A stretch of DNA of 64,000 nt from Bacillus sp. Marseille-P3661 (GTDB lineage: Bacteria > Bacillota > Bacilli > Bacillales > Bacillaceae_J). The notes under the pieces were generated by a model. It ran no database searches, was not told the DNA's origin, and saw nothing but the letters and a program-made list of their open reading frames with translations. The position numbers and the translations under genes are program-made. Below, in pieces: positions 35,619 to 44,535 of the stretch (position 1 is its first letter; each line of letters opens with the position of its first letter). The stretch lies in assembly GCF_900240995.1 (NCBI RefSeq), contig NZ_LT965959.1, positions 153,019-217,018 of the forward strand, given 5' to 3'.

Positions 35619-37013
35619 ATGATTTGGGATCATATTATTAAAAACGGAACCATTGTAACTCCGCATGAAACGTATAAAGCAAATATTTATATATACAACG
35701 GCAAGATTTCAGCTATTAGCCGGGAGCTTTTAGAAGGTGATGCAAAGGAAGTAACGGATGCAAAGGGTTTGTACGTATTACCAGGGCTCATTGATGTACA
35801 TGTTCATTCTAGAGATCCAGGTCCAACCCATAAGGAAGATTTTTATTTTTCCAGTATGGCAGCGGCGGCTGGAGGTATTACAACTATTTTTGAAATGCCA
35901 AATACAACCCCACCGACAAATACTGTTGAAAATTTTAACAACCAAGTAAGGAACCTCTCCTCTAAAGCACATGTTGATTTTGGAATATGGGCTATTAGTT
36001 TAGGGAATTTAAACATTCATGAAATTGAAGGCTTACATCAAGCGGGTGCGATAGGCTTTAAATTCTTTTGGGGTTACGCTATAAATAAGGAAACCTATCA
36101 ACTAGTATACAATTACTCGTCAGATATGGAGGATATCATTTCACCTCCAGATGAAGGGGATATATACTACATCTTTGAAGAGGTTGCAAAGACAGGTAAA
36201 ACCCTGGCAATTCATGCTGAAAATCATGAGTTAATTCAAGGACTAAGTAAGAAAGCAGATATAAATGATAATAGTTATAAGAAGTTTTTAAAGAGCAGAC
36301 CTCATCTTGCAGAAGAAACGACTATTCAAACAGCCATATCATTTGCAAGGGAACTAGGAACTAAGCTCCACATTCTGCATCTAACAACGAAAGAGGGAGT
36401 AAAATTAATTCAGGAAGCGCAAGCCAAGGGCTACAATATATCAACGGAAACTTGCCCGCAATATCTATTTCTAACTGATGAGAATTATGAGGACATAGGG
36501 GCAAAGATGAAAGTCTATCCACTAATAAAAAACCAGCAGGATCAGGATATGCTCTGGGAAGGTATTAGGAAAAAAGTTATTTCAATTGTTTGTTCTGACC
36601 ATGCTCCTCATACAAAGGACGAGAAAACTGGAGATTTATGGTCTATCCCTGCTGGAATGTGCGGAGTAGAAACGCTGGTGCCTATGATGATAGATGCTGT
36701 AAATAATGGTGAAGTAACTTTAAACGAATTAGCCGCTTTACTATCTGAAAATCCAGCGAAACAGTTTGATATTTTTCCTCAAAAAGGCTCACTGCAGGTA
36801 GGAACTGATGCTGATATAACAATAATTGACTTAGAAAAAAAGCATACTCTTAAAGAAGATTTACTGCATAGTAAAAGCAAAATTACAGCTTTTGACGGAT
36901 GGGAAGTTAAAGGGATGCCTGTTCAAACTATATTAAGAGGAAAAACAATTATGAAAGACGGCGAGGTTATAGGCAACCAAACTGGAAAATTTGTCAATCC
37001 AAACTCCATTTAG
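35619..37013 (+). CDS. Allantoinase / dihydropyrimidinase-type cyclic amidohydrolase
   Basis: The 464-aa protein is an amidohydrolase-superfamily member with GLIDVHVHSRDPGPTHKED (HxH metal site), IGFKFFWGYA (the Lys that is carboxylated), AIHAENHELI, LHILHLTTKEG and IVCSDHAPHTKDEK (catalytic Asp). The layout fits AllB/hydantoinase/dihydroorotase class enzymes that hydrolyse a cyclic ureide to a ureido acid. Beside a carbamoylase-type M20 enzyme and aspartate-consuming enzymes, dihydroorotate or a hydantoin are alternatives to allantoin. No ureidoglycolate or glyoxylate genes are seen. Confidence 0.87.
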   Translation: MIWDHIIKNGTIVTPHETYKANIYIYNGKISAISRELLEGDAKEVTDAKGLYVLPGLIDVHVHSRDPGPTHKEDFYFSSMAAAAGGITTIFEMPNTTPPTNTVENFNNQVRNLSSKAHVDFGIWAISLGNLNIHEIEGLHQAGAIGFKFFWGYAINKETYQLVYNYSSDMEDIISPPDEGDIYYIFEEVAKTGKTLAIHAENHELIQGLSKKADINDNSYKKFLKSRPHLAEETTIQTAISFARELGTKLHILHLTTKEGVKLIQEAQAKGYNISTETCPQYLFLTDENYEDIGAKMKVYPLIKNQQDQDMLWEGIRKKVISIVCSDHAPHTKDEKTGDLWSIPAGMCGVETLVPMMIDAVNNGEVTLNELAALLSENPAKQFDIFPQKGSLQVGTDADITIIDLEKKHTLKEDLLHSKSKITAFDGWEVKGMPVQTILRGKTIMKDGEVIGNQTGKFVNPNSI

Positions 37014-37202
37014 TGCATCAATTAACATTTTAGCAAGCAGTTAATTTATTGAAAATCTACAATATATTAGAAGAATGGTTTCTGATCCTTTTGTCAATAA
37101 GTGAAAAAATGTTATAATAATTATTAACAGTTAAACTGAGGATTATATCCTATGTGAAATTTTTGAATTATTCTAAAAACAGACACAGTTTTATATGAAG
37201 GA

Positions 37203-37403
37203 ATGGTGAAGAACGTGAGTAGTGTAGAGAAAGTCAAAGCTTTTCAAGAGCTAGTGAAAATGTTAAATTATTTCTGGGAAAATAGAGATAGACCAGCTGA
37301 AGAGGATTTTAATTTCTTTCAAGAAGTTAAGACCTATTGTGAGCAACTTGACTTGGATTATGAAGAATTTAAAAGGGTATATAATTTAACGGAATTGTTT
37401 TAA
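37203..37403 (+). CDS. Small acidic helical protein, unknown
   Basis: The product is 62-66 aa, starting at ATG 37203 or more likely GTG 37215 (SD-like ggtgaag). It is helical and rich in Phe, Glu and Lys (VKAFQELVKMLNYFWENRDRPAEEDFNFFQEV). I do not recognise it. The coding look (aromatic-rich helices, SD, terminator at 37498 downstream) supports a real gene. Confidence 0.6.
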   Translation: MVKNVSSVEKVKAFQELVKMLNYFWENRDRPAEEDFNFFQEVKTYCEQLDLDYEEFKRVYNLTELF

Positions 37404-37497
37404 TAATTACGATTATACTTAAGGCATTTATGCTGCTATTTGTTAGAAATGACTTAAATTGTGATGAAATGATTTGCAGGTAAACGGTATTACATCA

Positions 37498-37538
37498 AGC
37501 CTTTCAAGAATTCAATGAATCTTGAAGGGCTTTTTTAG
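37498..37538 (+). terminator. Terminator after the small helical gene
   Basis: The arms aagcctttcaaga and tcttgaagggctt (one mismatch) surround attcaatgaa and are followed by a T-run. The rest of 37404-37734 shows no other feature I can support. Confidence 0.8.
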
Positions 37539-37734
37539 TGCGGATAGCATGGGTGTAATTTCTAGGGTGGATATTTTGAAAAAGAAGGCAGGCCATCATC
37601 AAAATGTCTACTATCTATCAATCGCTTTTATTGAACACCCGTATAGTAAGTAGTGATGATATGTTGTGAGCAATGATTTGTAAGTTTATCAATTAATCGG
37701 CAATATTTTACTTAGCGGAAAATTTCAAATTATA

Positions 37735-37784
37735 TTGACAACCAAATGTTCAAACATTACTATTGATAATAGTTATCATTATCA
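37735..37784 (+). promoter_or_regulatory. Strong sigma-A promoter overlapped by a Fur box
   Basis: TTGACA (37735-37740) and TACTAT (37758-37763) are separated by exactly 17 bases. The adjoining 37764-37784 contains TGATAAT, AGTTATC and ATTATCA in direct succession, matching the Fur consensus (TGATAAT-n-ATTATCA and its 19-bp form). Fur bound here would cover the transcription start. This predicts iron-repressed expression of the following ABC transporter operon. Confidence 0.82.
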
Positions 37785-37804
37785 ACTTAGGAGGGGTAGC
37801 TTTT

Positions 37805-39427
37805 ATGTCAAAACGATATTTATTTATGTCTGTAATCATTCTTATTTTATCCATAACTTTACTTGGTTGTTCAAGTGAATCAGTAGAAAACACAGAGTCA
37901 GATTCTACTAGTGAAAGTGAAAGTAGCAATATGATTACTTTTGCTTGGCCAAGAGACATAGGTGAAATGAATCCGCATGTCTATAATCCATCACAATTAT
38001 TTGCTCAATCTATGATTTATGAACCTTTAGTTAGCTACCAAGATGGTGGCGAGTTAAAACCACATTTAGCTGAATCATGGGAGATTTCTGAAGATGGAAA
38101 AGAGTACATATTTAAATTACGTCAAGATGTCAAATTCTCAGATGGTACAAATTTCAATGCAGAGAATGTGAAAAAGAATTTTGATGCAATATTAAAAAAT
38201 GCAAAAATGCATGGCTGGTTAGGATTTATCTCAAAGATAGCACAAACAGAGGTTATCGATGAATATTCTTTCAAATTAACATTATCAGAACCATATTACC
38301 CTACTATTCAGGAGTTAGCTGTCGTACGACCAGTTCGATTCCTAGGTGAGGCAGGGTTCCCACAAGATGGTGACACTGGAAAAGGTATTGCAGAACCAGT
38401 AGGAACTGGTCCATGGGTATTAGATGAATATAAAGTAGATGAATATGCTACTTTTAAGCGAAATGAAAATTATTGGGGAGAACTCCCAAGTGTTGAGAAA
38501 ATTAAAGTCAAAGTTATTCCTGATGCAGAGACACGCGTACTTGCTTTTGAAAAAGGGGACTTAGACCTTGTTTACGGTGAGGGTGTTATCAGTATAGATT
38601 CTTTTAAGCAATTAGAGTCGACAGGTTCCTATGAAACTAGCATTTCTGAACCAATTGCTACTAGACAACTAGTTATGAATACGAATAATGAACAGCTTTC
38701 CGATATACGTGTTCGTCAAGCATTACATTATGGATTTAACAAACAAGCAATGGTTGAGGGCGTGACATCTGGTTTGGAAGAGAAGGCTGACTATATCCTA
38801 CCAACAAACTTACCTTACACTTCAAATGTTGCTGCGACCACGGTTGAATATAATGTTGAAAAAGCGAAACAATTATTAGACGAAGCAGGGTGGATTTTGC
38901 CTGAAGGTAAAAATGTACGTGAAAAAGACGGGGAACCACTTGAAATTGAGTTAATGTATAACTCTGCTGAAGTAATCCAAAAAACAATGGCTGAAACATT
39001 ACAAGCTGAGTGGGCGGGCTTAGGTGTAAAACTAAATATTGACGGAGTTGAGCTTACCACTCAAGTGGAAAGATTCAAAGCTAATGAGTTCGATATGAAT
39101 TTCTATAGTAACTTTGGTGCTCCATATGACCCTCATACGTTTGTAAACATGATGGCCACAGAAGGATTTGGATTTAGAGAAGTTATTTCATCCTATCCTA
39201 ACAAGGAAGAGTTAATGAAACAAATCGCTGAGGTTCAACAAACAACTGATGAGAATGAGCGTCAACAACTTTACACGGCAATTTTAGGCTCATTACAAGA
39301 GCAGGGTGCTATTGTACCAATTTCTTATATTAAGAAAATAGCAATCTATCAAAAGGATGTTTCCAATTTTACATTCCCTGCAAACCGAGATGAACATCCA
39401 TTTGCAGGAATTAGCGTAAACAAGTAA
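37805..39427 (+). CDS. ABC transporter substrate-binding lipoprotein, NikA/CntA/OppA family
   Basis: ATG 37805 follows the SD aggagggg; an in-frame upstream ATG at 37763 lies inside the Fur box. The 540-aa product has a lipoprotein signal (ILSITLLGC) and the SBP_bac_5 fold: YEPLVSYQDGGELKPHLAESW, FKLRQDVKFSDGTNFNAENVK, PVGTGPWVLDEYK and RVRQALHYGFNKQAMVEG. It resembles NikA-type proteins that bind nickel, metal-opine complexes or haem. The Fur box makes an iron or metallophore ligand the best guess. Confidence 0.88.
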   Translation: MSKRYLFMSVIILILSITLLGCSSESVENTESDSTSESESSNMITFAWPRDIGEMNPHVYNPSQLFAQSMIYEPLVSYQDGGELKPHLAESWEISEDGKEYIFKLRQDVKFSDGTNFNAENVKKNFDAILKNAKMHGWLGFISKIAQTEVIDEYSFKLTLSEPYYPTIQELAVVRPVRFLGEAGFPQDGDTGKGIAEPVGTGPWVLDEYKVDEYATFKRNENYWGELPSVEKIKVKVIPDAETRVLAFEKGDLDLVYGEGVISIDSFKQLESTGSYETSISEPIATRQLVMNTNNEQLSDIRVRQALHYGFNKQAMVEGVTSGLEEKADYILPTNLPYTSNVAATTVEYNVEKAKQLLDEAGWILPEGKNVREKDGEPLEIELMYNSAEVIQKTMAETLQAEWAGLGVKLNIDGVELTTQVERFKANEFDMNFYSNFGAPYDPHTFVNMMATEGFGFREVISSYPNKEELMKQIAEVQQTTDENERQQLYTAILGSLQEQGAIVPISYIKKIAIYQKDVSNFTFPANRDEHPFAGISVNK

Positions 39428-39445
39428 GCGACAGGAGAGGTTTTC

Positions 39446-40390
39446 ATGGGTACTTATGTCTTGAAACGAATAATCACCATCGTTCCAATCTTTCTTGTGG
39501 CTACTCTACTTACATTTGGAATGATTAATTTATCACCAGTAGATCCAGCTGAGGCCTACTTTACTGCTGCACATATCCAAGCAACAGATGAGATGTTGGA
39601 ACAAAAGAGACATGAGTTCGGCTTAGATCAACCGATCCATATCCAATATGTGAACGCCATTATTAAGATATGCCAACTTGACTTTGGCATATCTTATGTT
39701 ACGAATAAACCTGTATGGGAAGAGATTTCTTCACGAATGCCAGCAACTATTCAGTTAACTGTAGGTAGTCTTTTGATCGCGATCTTAGTAAGTGTTCCTA
39801 TTGGTTTTTTAGCAGGTATAAAAAAGAACAGTGGAATTGACCATTTTAGTCGATTCCTCTCTTTTATTGGAGCATCCATTCCATCGTTTTGGCTTGGATA
39901 TTTATTCATCTTTTTCTTTTCTGTAAAACTAGATCTTTTCCCAGTAGAAGGTACGGGAACTTGGAAACATTTAATTTTACCTTCACTTACATTGGCTTTT
40001 CCTTTAATAGCTTTATATACTCGACTTCTACGTGCAAGTGTTCTGGAGAACTTAGAAGAGTCTTATGTGCTTTTTGCACGGACGAGAGGGATTCATGAAA
40101 ACATCATAATGGGAAAGCATGTATTAAGAATTGCCATTTCTCCTATGATTACTGGGCTAGGAATGAATTTAGGGAACTTAATGACTGGAGCTATCATTGT
40201 AGAAGCAGTCTTTTCATGGCCAGGGTTTGGACGATATTTTATTGAGGCTATTTTTAACCGTGATGTTCCTGTTATTCAAGGCTATGTGCTATTAGCAGCG
40301 GGTTTATTCCTTATAAGCAACTTAATTGTCGACCTTATACAAATGTATATTGATCCACGTATTTCTAGAAAAGGAAGGCAGTATCAATGA
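39446..40390 (+). CDS. ABC transporter permease, NikB/OppB type
   Basis: The 314-aa protein has six TM helices and N-terminal FGMINLSPVDPAEAYF. The EAA-loop region YVLFARTRGIHENIIMGKHVLRIAI contacts the ATPases, and the C-terminus has VEAVFSWPGFGRYFIEAI. It pairs with the next permease. SD aggagagg lies before the ATG. Confidence 0.9.
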   Translation: MGTYVLKRIITIVPIFLVATLLTFGMINLSPVDPAEAYFTAAHIQATDEMLEQKRHEFGLDQPIHIQYVNAIIKICQLDFGISYVTNKPVWEEISSRMPATIQLTVGSLLIAILVSVPIGFLAGIKKNSGIDHFSRFLSFIGASIPSFWLGYLFIFFFSVKLDLFPVEGTGTWKHLILPSLTLAFPLIALYTRLLRASVLENLEESYVLFARTRGIHENIIMGKHVLRIAISPMITGLGMNLGNLMTGAIIVEAVFSWPGFGRYFIEAIFNRDVPVIQGYVLLAAGLFLISNLIVDLIQMYIDPRISRKGRQYQ

Positions 40391-41217
40391 TAGCAATGTT
40401 TCGTGGTATATTAAAAAGTCAAAAAGTGATTTTCATATGTTCCCTAGTACTGTGCGTGTTATTTTTGATCACGATCCTTGCTCCGTGGCTTGCGCCTAAT
40501 GACCCTATCGCTGTCAATTTAGCTCATAAGCTACAGAAACCTTCTTTGGATTACCCATTAGGAACTGATCATTTAGGTCGATGTACGTTATCGCGTATTC
40601 TATATGGAGCGCGGATTTCGCTAGGGTTTGCTACGCTGATTTTTATTTCAGCTTTAACTATTGGGTTGATTATTGGTATTATTGCTGGGTATAAAGGTGG
40701 TTGGGTTGATCAATTATTAATGAGATTCGGTGATGGTCTGATGGCGATTCCAAGCCTTTTGTTTGTTCTTGGTTTTGTTGGCATTTGGGGAGCAGGTCTT
40801 AAACAAGTCGTTTTAGGATTAATTCTCGTACAATGGGTTTATTACGCAAGGGTAATTCGAGGGATGGTTCTAAGCCTGAAAGAAGAGAACTATATTACTG
40901 CAGCTAGAATTAGTGGTTCTTCTACATGGACTATAATGAAAAAACATATTATACCTAACGTCCTTCCATCGCTAGCGGTCATGGGAACATTAGAAATGGG
41001 TTGGTCGATTATGAATTTATCATCCATGTCCTTTTTAGGTTTGGGTGTGCAACCTCCTACACCAGAGTGGGGGGCGATGATTCACGAAGGGAAATCATAT
41101 ATCAGAACATCTCCAGCATTAATGGTATACCCGGGTTTAATGATTATGCTAGTCGTTGTTACCTTTAATTTATTAGGTGAATCACTATCCGAACGATTTG
41201 GAGTTAAACGCCGCTAA
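40387..41217 (+). CDS. ABC transporter permease, NikC/OppC type
   Basis: The 276-aa protein overlaps the preceding stop by 4 bases (ATGA). It has the LAPNDPIAVNLAHKLQKPSLDYPLGTDHLGRCTLSRILYG entry region typical of OppC/NikC, an EAA loop (YITAARISGSSTWTIMKKHIIPNVLP), and FLGLGVQPPTPEWGAMI. Confidence 0.9.
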   Translation: MIAMFRGILKSQKVIFICSLVLCVLFLITILAPWLAPNDPIAVNLAHKLQKPSLDYPLGTDHLGRCTLSRILYGARISLGFATLIFISALTIGLIIGIIAGYKGGWVDQLLMRFGDGLMAIPSLLFVLGFVGIWGAGLKQVVLGLILVQWVYYARVIRGMVLSLKEENYITAARISGSSTWTIMKKHIIPNVLPSLAVMGTLEMGWSIMNLSSMSFLGLGVQPPTPEWGAMIHEGKSYIRTSPALMVYPGLMIMLVVVTFNLLGESLSERFGVKRR

Positions 41218-41235
41218 TATAAAGGACGGATAATA

Positions 41236-42066
41236 ATGGAAATGAAAGAAAGAAATATTCTAAATGTAAGAGACTTACATGTTCAAGTAAGAACTCAAGA
41301 AGGTTACTCCACGCTTGTTCATGGTATTAATTTTGGTATTGAAGAAGGTAAGATCCTAGGTCTTGTTGGGGAAAGCGGTAGTGGCAAAACTGTTACAAGT
41401 ATGTCTATCCTACAGTTACACAATAGGAAAAGCATGAATGTCAAAGGGAGCATCACACTAAGAGGTAGGGAATTGAATGGCTTAGACAATAAAGAAATGC
41501 GGAAAGTTCGAGGTAAGGATATTGCATTTATTATGCAAAATCCGATGAATGCTTTTACTCCCGTTTTTACAATAGGGCATCAATTTATTGAAACAATTAA
41601 AGCTCATACAACACTAAATAAAAAGCAAGCAAAGGAGCTTGCAATTGATGTGATGGAAAGTGTAAATTTGCCTGCTCCTGATAAATTATTGAAAAACTAC
41701 CCTTTTGAATTGAGTGGGGGGATGCTTCAACGAGTGATGATTGCCATGGCCGCATGCTTACAACCCTCCGTTATTATTGCAGATGAGCCAACTACAGCTC
41801 TTGATCTTCATAGTCAATTATTAGTACTTCGTTTATTAGAAAATATTCGTTCTGAATATGGCACAGCTATTTTACTTATTTCTCATGATCTTGGAGTCAT
41901 ATCAGAAATGGCAGATGATGTAATCGTGTTGCAACATGGAAGAATTATTGAAACCGCAAATGTAATAGAATTATTTGATAATCCAAAACATGAGTACACG
42001 AAAAAGCTGTTAAGGACAAGGCCGACTTTATATTCTCAAAAACAACCCTATACCTATACGTTATGA
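41236..42066 (+). CDS. ABC transporter ATPase, NikD/OppD type
   Basis: The 276-aa protein has Walker A GESGSGKT, Q-loop IMQNPMNAFTPVF, signature LSGGMLQRVMIA, Walker B VIIADEPT and H-loop ISHD. The C-terminal extension after the H-loop is short (PTLYSQKQPYTYTL) and lacks the full oligopeptide-type domain with cysteines, so an FeS cluster is not predicted. Confidence 0.9.
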   Translation: MEMKERNILNVRDLHVQVRTQEGYSTLVHGINFGIEEGKILGLVGESGSGKTVTSMSILQLHNRKSMNVKGSITLRGRELNGLDNKEMRKVRGKDIAFIMQNPMNAFTPVFTIGHQFIETIKAHTTLNKKQAKELAIDVMESVNLPAPDKLLKNYPFELSGGMLQRVMIAMAACLQPSVIIADEPTTALDLHSQLLVLRLLENIRSEYGTAILLISHDLGVISEMADDVIVLQHGRIIETANVIELFDNPKHEYTKKLLRTRPTLYSQKQPYTYTL

Positions 42067-42099
42067 TAGATCAATTGCATCTTTTAAGGGGTGAAACCA

Positions 42100-42927
42100 T
42101 TGAGCTTATTAGAGGTAAAACAAGTAAATCTAAGCTTTAATACTAGGGTGATTTTTAAAGGAAAGGATCAACCCAATAAAGTTCTTAATAATATTTCCTT
42201 TGCTATTGAAGAAGGAACATGTTTAGGGTTAATTGGTTCAAGTGGAGCGGGTAAAAGTACCTTAGGAAAAGTGATTCTCGGGATTCAACGTCCACAGCAA
42301 GGCCAGGTTTTGTTTCAAGGAAATGATATCTATAAATCTGATAAGTTAACTCGACAAAAATTACGCCGTGATCTGCAAGTTGTTTTTCAAGACTCCTATT
42401 CATCGGTTAATCCGCGCATGACAGCTGAACGTATTATAAACGAGCCATTAGAGAATTATGAAAAACTAACGAAAGCAGAACTAAGAAAAAATGTTATTGA
42501 GTTATTGGAAAGAGTAGGATTAAGCGAAAACGACTTGAAAAAATATCCGAATCAATTTAGTGGCGGACAATTACAAAGGATTAATATTGCAAGAGCAATT
42601 GCTCTTAAACCGAAGTTAATCGTACTTGATGAATCAGTAAGTAGTTTAGACATGGTGACACAAAGCTTAATTTTAAAACTATTAAGCGAATTAAAAGATG
42701 ACTTCGGGTTATCTTATCTTTTTATTACACATGATATTAAAGCTGCTTTTTCAATTTCTGATCGTATAGGTGTTCTTGAGAAAGGTGAATTAATTGAGCT
42801 TTACGATTCGAAAGACCAATTTTTTTCCTCCAAACAACCTATAGTTAAACGATTAAGAGACTCCATTCTTTCTGAGCACCCACGTTTTCGTACACTTACG
42901 AAGAATGGTATAATGCAAAGCATATAA
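42100..42927 (+). CDS. ABC transporter ATPase, NikE/OppF type
   Basis: TTG 42100 has SD aaggggtg 6 bases upstream and is preferred over GTG 42091. The 275-aa product has Walker A GSSGAGKST, Q-loop VFQDSYSSVNPRM, signature FSGGQLQRINIARA, Walker B LIVLDESVSSLD and H-loop ITHD. It completes the five-gene importer. The terminator at 42970 follows. Confidence 0.9.
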   Translation: MSLLEVKQVNLSFNTRVIFKGKDQPNKVLNNISFAIEEGTCLGLIGSSGAGKSTLGKVILGIQRPQQGQVLFQGNDIYKSDKLTRQKLRRDLQVVFQDSYSSVNPRMTAERIINEPLENYEKLTKAELRKNVIELLERVGLSENDLKKYPNQFSGGQLQRINIARAIALKPKLIVLDESVSSLDMVTQSLILKLLSELKDDFGLSYLFITHDIKAAFSISDRIGVLEKGELIELYDSKDQFFSSKQPIVKRLRDSILSEHPRFRTLTKNGIMQSI

Positions 42928-42969
42928 ATAAAGATTGAAGATGCAAAATCAGAAATAGTACGAAGCATT

Positions 42970-43007
42970 AATGTCACAACCTTTTAAATTCCTGTGACAT
43001 TTTTGTT
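42970..43007 (+). terminator. Terminator between the ABC importer operon and the MATE gene
   Basis: The arms aatgtcaca and tgtgacatt surround accttttaaattcc and are followed by tttttg. It lies 43 bases after the last ATPase gene. Confidence 0.75.
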
Positions 43008-43025
43008 GTTTAAAGGGGAAGTTCT

Positions 43026-44372
43026 ATGAATCTACAAAGCTCTATGGTTTCAAACCCAATAAAGACATCTTTATCGAATAAACAATACATGGTATTAGCT
43101 ATTCCCATTATTATATCTCAGATGACAACACCTCTTCTTGGAGCAGTTGATACTGCGGTAGTTGGTCAGCTTCCTAATCCAATTTTTATAGGTGGAGTGG
43201 CCGTTGGTAGTTTAATATTCAATACTTTATATTGGGTGCTTGGTTTTTTAAGAGTGAGTACATCAGGTTTCACTTCTCAAGCGCACGGTGCTAATAATCA
43301 TACTGAACTACTCTACTCCTTATTAAGACCGATGTTAATTGCGACGGTGATTGGTATACTATTTATCCTTCTCCAAGAACCTATTAAATGGGCAGCATTA
43401 AAGATTATAAACCCCACGTCTAATGTAGCTGAACAAGCAGCATTGTATTACGATATTCGTATTTGGGGTGCGCCTTTTGCACTGATGAGTTATGTTATTT
43501 TGGGATGGTTAATTGGCTCGTCACATGTAAAATTAACTGTATATATGCAAATAGGGATGAATTTAGTAAATATAGTATTAGATGTTGTGTTTGTGAATGT
43601 TTTGAATATGGGAGTTACTGGTGTGGCTTTAGCAAGTTTAATTGCAGAAGTCGGAGTAACATTGGTTGGAATTTTCATATTAATAAAATTAAAGTTAGTA
43701 GATATCACAGAAATCCATCTAATAAAAAACATTTTTGAAAAAACAGTATTTATGAAAATGATAAAAGTAAACCGTGATTTGTTTATTAGGTCGATTTGCT
43801 TGTTAACTGTATATACGCTTTTTACCGCAAAAGGGGCACAGATGGGTGAAGTGGAGCTTGCAGCTAATGCAATTTTGTTTCAAATACATTTTATTATGGC
43901 ATATGCCTTAGGTGGTTTTGGAAATGCGAGTAGTATACTAATTGGTAGAGCTATCGGTTCAAATAACAACCAATTATTTGTAGATACGTTAAAGGTATCT
44001 GCAAAGTGGGGAATAATATCAGGTATTGTTTTGGCATTGTTTTTATTTATTTTTTCTTCTGTCATATATCCTCTGTTTACTTCAATTGAAGAAGTAATAC
44101 AATGTATCTTACAATACCAAGGCTGGCTTTTATTATTTCCTATTGTAGGATTTTGGGGAATTATCTTAAATGGTGTTTTTTCTGGAGCAACAGAAGCAGC
44201 TCAAATTAGAAATTCACTAATGGTTTCTATGATTCTATTTATTGTATTAATATACGTACTCATTCCGATTTTGGGTAATCATGGGCTGTGGATAGCATTT
44301 ACCCTATTTACTTTATCCCGTTCGGTTGTTTTAGGTTCTTATTTACCTAAGTTGTCAAAGAGGTTGTTTTAA
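43026..44372 (+). CDS. MATE-family multidrug/organic cation exporter (DinF-like)
   Basis: The 448-aa protein has twelve TM helices in two halves. It has N-terminal AIPIIISQMTTPLLGAVDTAVVGQL, GFLRVSTSGFTSQAHGANN, and the second-half FALGGFGNASSILIGRAIGSNN-like region that marks MATE transporters of the DinF branch. It probably exports small organic molecules with Na+ or H+. SD aaagggg precedes the ATG. Being downstream of a Fur-controlled importer, it could export a siderophore, but a terminator separates them. Confidence 0.88.
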   Translation: MNLQSSMVSNPIKTSLSNKQYMVLAIPIIISQMTTPLLGAVDTAVVGQLPNPIFIGGVAVGSLIFNTLYWVLGFLRVSTSGFTSQAHGANNHTELLYSLLRPMLIATVIGILFILLQEPIKWAALKIINPTSNVAEQAALYYDIRIWGAPFALMSYVILGWLIGSSHVKLTVYMQIGMNLVNIVLDVVFVNVLNMGVTGVALASLIAEVGVTLVGIFILIKLKLVDITEIHLIKNIFEKTVFMKMIKVNRDLFIRSICLLTVYTLFTAKGAQMGEVELAANAILFQIHFIMAYALGGFGNASSILIGRAIGSNNNQLFVDTLKVSAKWGIISGIVLALFLFIFSSVIYPLFTSIEEVIQCILQYQGWLLLFPIVGFWGIILNGVFSGATEAAQIRNSLMVSMILFIVLIYVLIPILGNHGLWIAFTLFTLSRSVVLGSYLPKLSKRLF

Positions 44373-44441
44373 AGGAAAAAGTGGTATGTGAAAATATAAC
44401 AATGCTAACATTTTGCTAACAGTCAAAAAATGAGGTTTCTC

Positions 44442-44523
44442 AAACCAGAGGGACAAACCAGAGGGACAGGTCCGTTGGCTCATTTGTATAGGGCAGGCGA
44501 GCCACGGGACCTGTCCCTCTGGT
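44442..44523. repeat. REP-like palindromic element with tandem 13-bp unit
   Basis: Two tandem copies of aaaccagagggac (44442-44454 and 44455-44467) lead into a 25-bp inverted repeat. The left arm is 44457-44481 and the right arm is 44499-44523, reading through accagagggacaggtcc and ggacctgtccctctggt, with an 17-base loop. It lies between convergent genes, the usual place for REP/BIME elements mobilised by IS200-like (RAYT) transposases. A near-copy of the motif seen at 11708 lies just upstream at 44404-44420. Confidence 0.7.
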
Positions 44524-44535
44524 CCTCTCAAAAGC

